Positions 27,799 to 35,693 of a stretch of 46,455 nucleotides of DNA are shown here, piece after piece. Within the stretch, counting starts at the first letter, position 1, and each line of letters starts with the position of its first letter. The notes under the pieces are model-generated. The model did not search any database. It was not told the origin of the DNA and saw only the letters and a program-made list of their open reading frames with translations. A program made the position numbers and the translations under genes. Source of the stretch: Bacteroidetes bacterium HGW-Bacteroidetes-21 (GTDB taxonomy: Bacteria; Bacteroidota; Bacteroidia; Bacteroidales; GWA2-32-17); contig PHDH01000004.1 in NCBI GenBank assembly GCA_002840935.1, positions 1 through 46,455 on the forward strand. Direction: 5' to 3'.

Positions 27799-28716
27799 AT
27801 GGAGAAAGCATTTTTATATAAAGCGTTTGGGCTGGTTTTTTCTTCCAGTATTGAATTACCGGAGTTATTGGTAGTCAATAATGAGTCGCCCGATGTCTCG
27901 ATTTCTATTCATGCAGTTCCCGAGGCTATTGAAAATCCTATCCTGAAAACAAGTCGCTTTGAAGTGGCCGAAGGGAGATTTCTCTTGACAGTCGATAAAG
28001 TGGCTCGGTTTTATGCCGAAGAGGGTCGTATCGTCTTTATAATGCCTTTCCCGGGTGCAACAGAAGATGAAATAAGATTGTTTTTATATGGGTCCGTTTT
28101 TGCCGCTTTGTTTCATCAGCGTGGAATGATGCCTCTTCATGCAACGACAGTTGGTGATGGAGAGAATGCTTATTCTTTTTCAGGGAATAGTGGTATGGGA
28201 AAATCTTCTCTCTCATTTTCTCTCATCGAAACGGGTCGCTTTAATCTGGTGTCAGATGATATTTCCATTCTGTCTGTCAATGCAGGGAATATCATGGCTT
28301 TGCCGGGATTACCCCGTGTTAAGCTATGGGCAGATGTACTTGAATATACCCAAAAAGATGTATCACAACTCAGGAATATTCGCAAATCCATTGAAAAATA
28401 CAATTACCCGCTGGAAGATCGTTTTGCCAAAGAACCGGTTCAACTTAAAGCGATTTTCTTCCTTACCACACGACATCAATCAGAAATATCTCTGAAAGTG
28501 GTGACCGGCACAGAGAAATTTAACTTGCTACAACATAATATATTCCGCTTACAGTTTATGCCTGGGAATAGTTTGCAACAGCAGTATTTTCAATTTACCA
28601 CGGCGATACTTCAAAAAACGGCGGTTTTTCAGGTTGTACGACCCCGTTTAGGCTTTGAACTGGGTATGTTACGCGATCGCATCGAAGAAGCAATACATTC
28701 CTTAAAAAAACAATGA
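27799..28716 (+). CDS. HPr kinase-like P-loop protein
   Basis: 305 residues. A Walker A motif SGNSGMGKSS (residues 128-137) follows a histidine in MMPLHATTV (His114), and VSDDISIL gives a Walker-B-like Asp pair (153-154). This order (H, P-loop, DD) matches the catalytic core of HPr kinase/phosphorylase. The N-terminal and C-terminal parts differ from true HprK, so it is not the carbon-regulation enzyme. Related HprK-like kinases in lasso-peptide clusters phosphorylate the peptide, and others sit in exopolysaccharide loci with PqqD-like proteins. Here its stop overlaps the sulfotransferase start (ATGA). A role in modifying a peptide or cell-surface product is inferred from context only. Confidence 0.8.
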   Translation: MEKAFLYKAFGLVFSSSIELPELLVVNNESPDVSISIHAVPEAIENPILKTSRFEVAEGRFLLTVDKVARFYAEEGRIVFIMPFPGATEDEIRLFLYGSVFAALFHQRGMMPLHATTVGDGENAYSFSGNSGMGKSSLSFSLIETGRFNLVSDDISILSVNAGNIMALPGLPRVKLWADVLEYTQKDVSQLRNIRKSIEKYNYPLEDRFAKEPVQLKAIFFLTTRHQSEISLKVVTGTEKFNLLQHNIFRLQFMPGNSLQQQYFQFTTAILQKTAVFQVVRPRLGFELGMLRDRIEEAIHSLKKQ

Positions 28717-29549
28717 AAACAGATAAAAATATTATCTGGCTGGCTTCATATCCTAAATCGGGAAATACCTGGTTCAGGACTATTTTGGCCTATTTATATA
28801 AAAAGGATAGCTTTGACATTAATCAACTCGACATTAGTCCGATATACAGTAGTCGAACTTTTATTGAAAACGAGACAGGGGTAGATAGTACTGACCTAAC
28901 TCCTGAGGAATCGGACGAATTAAGGATTTCGATTTTTGATAAGGTTTATGGTGAATATCCGTCATTTTTCAAGATACACGATGCCATGATAAATCTTCCG
29001 GATGGTCGTCCGTTGATTCCGGTTCATCAAACGCATTGTGCCCTGTATTTTGTCCGAAATCCGTTGGATGTTGCTGTTTCTTTTGCAAATCATAGTTCCA
29101 AGACCATTGAAAAAACCATAGAAAACATGGGTCGGGACCAATTCAGTTTGGCAGCATCTACAAAAAAGTATAATAATCAGTTCCGGCAAAAATTATTGTC
29201 ATGGTCAGGGCATGTGGAAAGTTGGACTAGACAAACGCTTTTTCCGGTGAGAGTTTTAAGATATGAGGATATGCTTGCGCAACCCGAGAAGATTTTTCTG
29301 GATACCATAATTAATTATTTAAAATTGCCTTTTTCTGAAACCGAAGTCATTGAAGCTGTAAATGCCTGTAGTTTCGAAAATCTGAAGAAGCTGGAAATGG
29401 AAAAAGGCTTTAAAGAAAAGCCTCCCGGTTGTAGTGCATTTTTTCGTAAAGGGGTTTCGGGCGACTTTGTTAATCATTTGTCGGATAGCCAGATAATGGA
29501 CGTAAAACAGGCGCATGCAAAAATAATGAAAGAATATAATTATCTTTGA
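28713..29549 (+). CDS. PAPS-dependent sulfotransferase
   Basis: A 278-residue cytosolic sulfotransferase. The 5'-phosphosulfate loop is WLASYPKSGNTW (residues 9-20). The 3'-phosphate site is YFVRNPLDVAVSF (Arg115, Ser123), and the C-terminal nucleotide loop is FFRKGVSGDF (244-252). A histidine in FFKIHDA is a candidate catalytic base. All parts of the family fold are present, so it should transfer sulfate from PAPS to a hydroxyl or amine. The acceptor is unknown. It is coupled by ATGA to the kinase-like gene and its stop is two bases before the PqqD-like gene. No PAPS-synthesis genes are in the window. Confidence 0.9.
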   Translation: MKTDKNIIWLASYPKSGNTWFRTILAYLYKKDSFDINQLDISPIYSSRTFIENETGVDSTDLTPEESDELRISIFDKVYGEYPSFFKIHDAMINLPDGRPLIPVHQTHCALYFVRNPLDVAVSFANHSSKTIEKTIENMGRDQFSLAASTKKYNNQFRQKLLSWSGHVESWTRQTLFPVRVLRYEDMLAQPEKIFLDTIINYLKLPFSETEVIEAVNACSFENLKKLEMEKGFKEKPPGCSAFFRKGVSGDFVNHLSDSQIMDVKQAHAKIMKEYNYL

Positions 29550-29551
29550 GC

Positions 29552-29848
29552 ATGAAATCAGACTATCTTAATAATGACGTGATTCAGCGCAATCCAAAAT
29601 TGCTTTCCAGCCAGATTGACGGAGAAACGATCATGATGAATATGCATGATGGTAATTACTATGGTTTGAATGAAATTGCAAGTCGCATTTGGGAGGTCAT
29701 TGAAAAACCTGTCGAATTTAATCAGTTGGTTGAGACTTTGCTAAGCGAATTTGACGTGGAACAGGAGACCTGTACCAAAGATGTTAGTCTTTTTCTGAAG
29801 CAGCTGGAACAAAAAAAACTGATTATTGTAACGAACCAAAATGGTTAA
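29552..29848 (+). CDS. PqqD-like peptide-recognition protein
   Basis: The ATG at 29552 gives 98 residues (MKSDYLNNDVIQRNPKLLSSQIDGETIMMNMHDGNYYGLNEIASRIWEVI); the track start at 29546 is a TTG inside the upstream gene. The pattern of an N-terminal beta-hairpin, the YYGLNEIASRIWEVIEKP helix and a winged-helix end matches PqqD. This family provides the RiPP recognition element that binds leader peptides, including the B1 partner in lasso-peptide pathways. It overlaps the following B2-type protease by eight bases, matching the usual B1-B2 order. Some PqqD-like proteins in surface-polysaccharide loci have no known peptide partner. Confidence 0.85.
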   Translation: MKSDYLNNDVIQRNPKLLSSQIDGETIMMNMHDGNYYGLNEIASRIWEVIEKPVEFNQLVETLLSEFDVEQETCTKDVSLFLKQLEQKKLIIVTNQNG

Positions 29849-30269
29849 AGCATTACGCTTTTTTAGTATTCGGGGATTGGAAAGAAGGTATTTCCTTCTC
29901 GCGATATACTATTCGGCCATAGCAAGGATATTGGTTTTATTTGTTCCTTTTAGAAAGTATTCCTTTTGGTTGGGCAAATATGGCATTGAAACGGTAGAAC
30001 AGGCCATTCTTCAAACAGAGAAGATTAAAGTTATTTCCATTGCCATACACCGAGCTTCACGTGTTACTCCTTGGCGGTATAAATGTCTCGAACAGGCTAT
30101 GGTGGCTAAAAAGCTATTGAATAAGAATAAACTTCCTTCGACTATTTATTTTGGCGTAAGAAAAGAGAATGCAAAAATGGAGGCACATGCCTGGATCCGA
30201 TGCGGAGATATTTTTGTGACTGGTGGAAGGAACAGATCAGCTTTTACGGTTGTTTCCTGGTTTTCTTAA
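29841..30269 (+). CDS. Lasso-peptide B2-type transglutaminase-like cysteine protease
   Basis: 142 residues, the normal size of the B2 family (Transglut_core3). A hydrophobic N-terminal stretch (YFLLAIYYSAIARILVLFVPF) precedes the catalytic core. Candidate triad: Cys82 in WRYKCLEQAMVAKKLL, His116 in MEAHAWI and Asp123 in RCGDIFVTGG. In lasso-peptide pathways this enzyme cleaves the leader peptide delivered by the B1/PqqD-like protein. Both partners are here and overlap, so they probably act together. There is no cyclase (asparagine-synthetase-like C protein), transporter or obvious precursor nearby, so lasso-peptide production itself is not shown. Confidence 0.85.
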   Translation: MVKALRFFSIRGLERRYFLLAIYYSAIARILVLFVPFRKYSFWLGKYGIETVEQAILQTEKIKVISIAIHRASRVTPWRYKCLEQAMVAKKLLNKNKLPSTIYFGVRKENAKMEAHAWIRCGDIFVTGGRNRSAFTVVSWFS

Positions 30270-30284
30270 AATATAAAAATAAAA

Positions 30285-30312
30285 AAACCGCCTTGTGAAA
30301 GACGGTTTTTTT
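30285..30312. terminator. Bidirectional terminator after the cassette and after nrdJ
   Basis: AAACCGCC (30285-30292) and GACGGTTT (30301-30308) form a stem with one C-A mismatch on plus (G-U on minus), with seven T after and seven A before. It lies between convergent genes. Confidence 0.85.
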
Positions 30313-30327
30313 ATGATTTTGTTTTGA

Positions 30328-32910
30328 TTATCCGCATTTGGAATAACCACAGTTTTTACATTTCAGGCAACCTTCTTCATATACCAGATCGTGTCCTTTG
30401 CAGTCGGGACATTTAATGGCTTTGGTCGGTTTGGTGCCGTTAGGGATGTACGATTTAAGCGCTCTTTCCACACCTATTTTCCAGGAGTTAATGCTGGCGC
30501 TGTCAAGTTGCAGACTACCTACGAGGTTAACAACATCGGGAATGGGCATACTATAGCGCAGAACACCAGATATAAGTTTTGCGTAATTCCAGTATTGGTC
30601 GTCGAACATTCTGGAAAGACCTTCGAAAGTAGTCCTGTAACCATGTTTATCTATATACTGAAAATCGTAGCGTGTTTGACCCCGCTCATCTTTGTTTTTA
30701 ATAATAACACCACGTTTTATTCCTTTAGGAATGGCAAGAACGTCTTCGTCAACAAGACCGGTAAAGATTTCGTAGGGAAGATTATCTAAGAGACCTACAA
30801 AAGCAATCCAGTTTTCGTTATTGTTATGAAAACGAACAACATCGGCTTCAAGAACAGCGGGACGTTTTTTGGGTTGTGGCCATTCGTGAGCAGGCATTTT
30901 GTCTTCTTTTTTATCGTTGGAGATAAGAACGCCTGAGCGTGATCCTTCGCGATAAACGGTAAGACCTTTACAACCACTTTCCCAGCCGGTGAGATATACA
31001 TTAGCAACAACTTCTTCGGTGGCGTTTTCGGGCAGGTTAACAGTTACGCTAATAGAATGGTCGACCCATTTCTGAATCTGGCCTTGCATTTTAACCTTAG
31101 ATACCCAGTTTACATCGTTGGCTGTTGCTTTGTTGTAGGGAGATTGCAGAATGAGGTCATTAATTTCATCATCTTTCATTTTCATTACATCTTCTGCAAG
31201 ATGTCCTGTACTTTCGAGCCATGTGAGGAATTTATGGTGAAAAACATTGAATTCTTCCCAGGAGTCACCCATTTCATCAACGAAATTGATTTTCACCTCT
31301 TTATCGTTGGGGTTGACTTTTCTACGTCTTTTATAAACGGGACGGAAAACAGGTTCGATGCCGGATGTGGTTTGGGTCATTAAACTGGTTGTTCCGGTTG
31401 GGGCAATTGTAAGTAATGCGATATTGCGACGGCCATATTTTTGCATATCAGCAATCAGAGATTCGTCGGCTTCTTTCAGGCGATTGATGAAAGGATTATT
31501 TCTTTCGAGCTGATAGTCAAATAACGGAAATGGGCCTCTTTCTTTAGCCGTTTCAACGGAGGCGCGATAGGCTTCTATAGCTAGAACTTTGTGAACTTCA
31601 ACCGAGAAATCAATAGCATTTTCTGTTCCATAAATCAGGTTGAGTGCAGCAAGCATGTCACCTTCACCTGTGATTCCGATTCCGGTTCTGCGACCTTCTT
31701 CAGTTTTAACTTTAATTTTTTCCCAGAGTTTACGTTCTACTCTTTTTACTTCAAAATCTTCGGGATCGGCTGTGATTTTCCCAATGATAGCATCAATTTT
31801 CTCAACTTCAAGATCAATAATATCGTCCATCATTTTTTGGGCAATATGGACATGCTTTTTAAAAAGAGTAAAGTTGAATTTAGCCTCAGTTGTAAAAGGA
31901 TTTTCAACATAAGAATATAAGTTGATGGCCAGCAGACGGCAGCTATCATAGGGACATAAAGGAATTTCGCCACAGGGATTGGTTGATACCGTTTTGAATC
32001 CATGAGCAGCATAAGAATCCGGAACTGATTCGTTGATAATCGTGTCCCAGAATAATATGCCGGGTTCGGCAGATTTCCATGCGTTATGGATAATTTTTTT
32101 CCATAAATCGTTGGCATTTATTTCTTTAGTGTAAGTGGGTTCGGTAGAATCAATAGGAAATTTTTGAACGTAGGGCATGTTATTTTTTACAGCCTTCATA
32201 AATTCATCGTCAATTTTCACACTGACATTGGCTCCTGTAACTTTTCCCTGTGTCATTTTAGCATCGATGAAGTGTTCTGCATCCGGATGCTTGATGGAAA
32301 TAGATAGCATCAGCGCACCGCGACGGCCATCCTGCGCTACTTCTCTTGTCGAATTACTATATCTCTCCATGAATGGTACGATCCCTGTAGAAGTAAGGGC
32401 ACTATTTAATACCGGACTTCCTGAAGGACGAATGTGCGAAAGATCATGTCCTACACCACCTCTTCTTTTCATGAGTTGAACTTGCTCTTCGTCGATTTTC
32501 ATGACAGCACCATATGAGTCGGCTTTTCCATCTACTCCAATGACAAAGCAATTGGATAATGATGCCACTTGATGGTTATTGCCTATACCTGTCATCGGGC
32601 TTCCCTGAGGTACTATATACTTAAATTCACGTAATGTCTCGTAAATCTCCTCTTCAGAAAGGGGATTGTTGTATTTTTTTTCAATACGAGCAATCTCGCG
32701 GGCGATGCGATGATGCATGTCATCCGGATTTTTTTCGTAAATCTTTCCATACGAATCTTTCAACGCATATTTGGTAACCCATACACGGGCAGCCAGTTCG
32801 TCGCCATTGAAATACTTGAGGGAGGACTCGTATGCTTCATTAAATTCATACACACGCAGTTCGGTGTCGGTTACTGTTTTTTCTTTTAAAGGCATCTCTT
32901 CTACAAACAT
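30328..32910 (-). CDS. nrdJ: Adenosylcobalamin-dependent (class II) ribonucleotide reductase
   Basis: An 860-residue enzyme that makes deoxyribonucleotides with coenzyme B12 and needs no oxygen. Recognisable blocks: LSNCFVIGVDGKADSYG (first redox cysteine), RRGGVGHDLSHIRPSGSPV, NPCGEIPLCPYDSCRL (the radical cysteine and partner glutamate in the NPCGE loop), GITGEGDMLAALNLIYG and IAPTGTTSLMTQTTSGIEPVF. The C-terminus CPDCKGHDLVYEEGCLKCKNCGYSKCG has zinc-ribbon and redox cysteines. Length is typical for the long bacterial class II form. I looked upstream for a cobalamin riboswitch and did not find one. Confidence 0.95.
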   Translation of the reverse strand: MFVEEMPLKEKTVTDTELRVYEFNEAYESSLKYFNGDELAARVWVTKYALKDSYGKIYEKNPDDMHHRIAREIARIEKKYNNPLSEEEIYETLREFKYIVPQGSPMTGIGNNHQVASLSNCFVIGVDGKADSYGAVMKIDEEQVQLMKRRGGVGHDLSHIRPSGSPVLNSALTSTGIVPFMERYSNSTREVAQDGRRGALMLSISIKHPDAEHFIDAKMTQGKVTGANVSVKIDDEFMKAVKNNMPYVQKFPIDSTEPTYTKEINANDLWKKIIHNAWKSAEPGILFWDTIINESVPDSYAAHGFKTVSTNPCGEIPLCPYDSCRLLAINLYSYVENPFTTEAKFNFTLFKKHVHIAQKMMDDIIDLEVEKIDAIIGKITADPEDFEVKRVERKLWEKIKVKTEEGRRTGIGITGEGDMLAALNLIYGTENAIDFSVEVHKVLAIEAYRASVETAKERGPFPLFDYQLERNNPFINRLKEADESLIADMQKYGRRNIALLTIAPTGTTSLMTQTTSGIEPVFRPVYKRRRKVNPNDKEVKINFVDEMGDSWEEFNVFHHKFLTWLESTGHLAEDVMKMKDDEINDLILQSPYNKATANDVNWVSKVKMQGQIQKWVDHSISVTVNLPENATEEVVANVYLTGWESGCKGLTVYREGSRSGVLISNDKKEDKMPAHEWPQPKKRPAVLEADVVRFHNNNENWIAFVGLLDNLPYEIFTGLVDEDVLAIPKGIKRGVIIKNKDERGQTRYDFQYIDKHGYRTTFEGLSRMFDDQYWNYAKLISGVLRYSMPIPDVVNLVGSLQLDSASINSWKIGVERALKSYIPNGTKPTKAIKCPDCKGHDLVYEEGCLKCKNCGYSKCG

Positions 32911-33221
32911 TTTATAATAATTTTATTCCCTGATAATCAACTAAGTAAGTTTAGCTTATTTGGAGTATGCAAGATAAATCAGGAATAAGGTTTTTGCTAA
33001 TCTACTTTTCAACACAATTATCAACAAAATGTATCCGCGTATTGTAATCTAAAGATTGTTAGTCAATTATTAAATGTTTGTTAAATTTATTCTCGTGGGC
33101 GAAAAAAATAATAACAGTTCAGATGTATTTAGAGTCAAACGAATCGGGATTTTTCAACACAAAAATGTTTACAAGAAAATTTTAAAATTTCTGATTTCCA
33201 TTTATAGGGGGAACCATGCCT
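32911..33221. other. 311-base gap without a gene
   Basis: AT-rich spacer between the nrdJ start and the PBP1A stop (both minus-strand genes). I see no B12-box, tRNA or terminator with a T tract. A GCCTTT...AAAGGC hairpin overlaps the PBP1A stop codon, without a T run after it. The 60-residue plus-strand ORF at 33074 has no family features and is not called. Confidence 0.6.
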
Positions 33222-35606
33222 TTATAAAAGGCTGTCTGATTCGATACCTTCAATAATTTCAAAATCTTTTCCCGGAAGTTCTTCGGTTCCGTCTTTTTTG
33301 CAATTCATATCAATTTGAGCAGATTTTGGCGGACGTTCAAATTTATCCTCCTGACTATATCCAAGAGATTTATTCGCATATACCTTGTTCATATATATTG
33401 CCCAAATGGGAAGTGCCATGTTAGCTCCCTGACCCCATTGCAGACTATTAAAATGGACACTGCGGTCTTCTCCTCCTACCCATACGCCAGTTGTTAATAA
33501 TGGTGTAATACCCATATACCAGCCATCTGATTGATTCTGTGTTGTTCCGGTTTTTGCGCCAACTTCGCCCAGAATATTATATTTAAACCGAAGCCTCATA
33601 CTTGTTCCTGCCTGAACGACGCCTTCCAGCAAGTTAATCATAAGAAAAGCGGTTTCTTCATCTATAGCTTCCGAACGGTTTGGTTTAAATGTCGCAACGG
33701 TATTTCCATTTTTATCTTCAATTCGTGTTACAAAAACCGGTTGAGTGTAAATCCCTTTGTTTCCAAAAGTGGCGTAGGCTCCAACCATTTCGGCCAAATA
33801 CAAATCGGGTGTTCCGAGACATATGGCGGGTACGGGATCCAATTTACTTTTGATGCCCAGTTTATGCGCCATGTTTACTACGGCAAAAGGATTGTATCTT
33901 TTCATGAGCCAGGCCGAAATATTATTTACAGAGTTGGCTAGCCCCCATTTTAGGGTAACCATTTGACCGTCTTTTTTAGTGCGGTCACTGTTTTTAGGGG
34001 TCCAGGTGTTTCCGTCAGGCAAATCAAATGTGACAGGAATATTGGGAACTTCGTAGCAGGGGTTAAATCCTTCAAGCATTGCAAGAACATACAAGAAAGG
34101 TTTAAATGTAGAACCGACCTGACGTTTTCCCAGTTTAACCATATCAAACTGAAAGTGTTTGTAGTCTGCTCCACCTACATAAGCTCGCACATACCCTGTT
34201 TGCGTTTCCATCGACATGAGTGATGCTCTTAAGAAAAATTTATAGTAGCGTATCGAATCCCATGGAGACATTGTTGTATCTACATCGCCTTTCCATGAAA
34301 AAACAGACATCCTGACAGGTTCTTTGAAATTTTTTAATATGTTTTCGTCAGACTCTCCGTCTTTTTTCAACATGCGATATCGTTCTGTTCTTTTCATAGA
34401 AGAAGTCATAATTTCTTCTATCTGCTTTTCATTTACGTCCCATGAAAAAGGTGCTTTTTTACCCCCTTTTTTCTCCTGGAAAAATTTCGGTTGTAAGTCG
34501 TCTCTGAGGTGTGTTGTTAATGCTTCTTCTGCATATTTTTGCATCTTAGAATCTATCGTAGTGTATATTTTTAACCCATCACTATATAAATCATACGGAC
34601 TTCCATCTTCTTTTTTGTTTTTGTTACACCACCCGTAAAGAGGATTGGTTTCCCACTCAATGGAATCTTCGTAGTATTTTTGAATGTCAATATATTTTGA
34701 TTTTACAGGCTTTGTGACAGACATGGTGAGTCGTAAATACTCTCTGAAATAGGGAGCAGGTCCTTCTTTATGATCTACTTTCTGATAATGCAGAACCAAA
34801 GGAATTTCTTTTAGTGAGTCATACATTTGTCGACTCAGATAACCATATTTAAGCATTTGGGAAAGAACAACATTGCGACGTTCTTTGGTTTCTTCTGGGC
34901 GACGAAGGGGATTGAAGAGAGACGGATTTTTTGCCATTCCGACTAGCATGGCGGCCTGTTCAATGGTCAGACTGTCGGGGGTTGTGTTAAAATATACTTT
35001 AGAAGCTGAACGGATTCCTACAGCAAGATTCAGGAAATCAAACTTGTTCAGGTACATTGTCATGATTTCTTCTTTGGTGAATTTCCTTTCGATTTTTACT
35101 GCAATTACCCATTCGCGGAATTTTCGGACAGCCATTTCAAGTTTTCCGTCCAATTCTTCTCGGGGGAAAAGCATCTTGGATAATTGTTGTGTAAGTGTAC
35201 TTCCTCCTCCTTTTGACTGACCGGAAAGAAGTCCGGAAAACACACGTCCGAGAGCTTTTACGTCAATACCTGAATGTTCGTAAAAACGTATGTCTTCAGT
35301 AGCAATCAAAGCTTTGATTGTCCAAGGAGACAGGTCGTCAAATTCTACATTGGTTCTGTTTTCTCTGAAAAAACTGCCTAAAACCACATTATCCGAAGAG
35401 ATTACTTCGGTGGCCAGCAGACTTTTTGGATTCTCCAGTTCTTTGAAAGAAGGCATATACCCAAAGGTGCCGTTGCTAACCAATAGGAAGAAAACAAAAG
35501 CCGAAACGACTGGAAAAACAAAAATGATCCAGAGTATAAGAATGGGTTTTCTAAAAGATTTTTTTGGCATCTTTTTAACCTTCGTTTTTGATTGTTCGTC
35601 AGACAT
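33222..35606 (-). CDS. mrcA: Bifunctional penicillin-binding protein 1A
   Basis: A 794-residue class A PBP that polymerises and cross-links peptidoglycan. It has a short cytosolic basic start (KTKVKKMPKKSFRKP) and one transmembrane helix (~20-45). The GT51 transglycosylase domain has ATEDIRFYEHSGID, GGSTLTQQLSKMLFPRE and RKFREWVIAVKIERKFTKEEIMTMYLN. The transpeptidase domain has the active-site serine in GSTFKPF (near residue 500), the SVNN motif and KTGTTQ (near 683). All catalytic motifs are intact. Transcribed divergently from topA across an 87-base gap. Confidence 0.95.
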   Translation of the reverse strand: MSDEQSKTKVKKMPKKSFRKPILILWIIFVFPVVSAFVFFLLVSNGTFGYMPSFKELENPKSLLATEVISSDNVVLGSFFRENRTNVEFDDLSPWTIKALIATEDIRFYEHSGIDVKALGRVFSGLLSGQSKGGGSTLTQQLSKMLFPREELDGKLEMAVRKFREWVIAVKIERKFTKEEIMTMYLNKFDFLNLAVGIRSASKVYFNTTPDSLTIEQAAMLVGMAKNPSLFNPLRRPEETKERRNVVLSQMLKYGYLSRQMYDSLKEIPLVLHYQKVDHKEGPAPYFREYLRLTMSVTKPVKSKYIDIQKYYEDSIEWETNPLYGWCNKNKKEDGSPYDLYSDGLKIYTTIDSKMQKYAEEALTTHLRDDLQPKFFQEKKGGKKAPFSWDVNEKQIEEIMTSSMKRTERYRMLKKDGESDENILKNFKEPVRMSVFSWKGDVDTTMSPWDSIRYYKFFLRASLMSMETQTGYVRAYVGGADYKHFQFDMVKLGKRQVGSTFKPFLYVLAMLEGFNPCYEVPNIPVTFDLPDGNTWTPKNSDRTKKDGQMVTLKWGLANSVNNISAWLMKRYNPFAVVNMAHKLGIKSKLDPVPAICLGTPDLYLAEMVGAYATFGNKGIYTQPVFVTRIEDKNGNTVATFKPNRSEAIDEETAFLMINLLEGVVQAGTSMRLRFKYNILGEVGAKTGTTQNQSDGWYMGITPLLTTGVWVGGEDRSVHFNSLQWGQGANMALPIWAIYMNKVYANKSLGYSQEDKFERPPKSAQIDMNCKKDGTEELPGKDFEIIEGIESDSLL

Positions 35607-35693
35607 ACAATTGATTTTGTAAATACCTTATAATAAAAAAGGCTTTTTTAATCCCAATAATTTATAAATTGCAGCCTCAAAAATAATAAATAA

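Noticed and set aside
28139-28495. 118-residue ORF in another frame of the kinase-like gene
   Set aside because: The overlapping frame has the intact H/P-loop/DD motifs; this one has none. I also considered it as a RiPP precursor, but it lacks a leader/core pattern.
30391-30789. 132-residue plus-strand ORF opposite nrdJ
   Set aside because: Antisense shadow of the ribonucleotide reductase; no start signal and no recognisable domain.
32911-33100. Cobalamin riboswitch before the B12-dependent reductase
   Set aside because: I looked for the B12-box on the minus strand and found no matching sequence.
33074-33256. 60-residue ORF in the nrdJ-PBP1A gap as a possible small gene
   Set aside because: It runs into the PBP1A coding region on the opposite strand, has a low-complexity composition and no promoter box.
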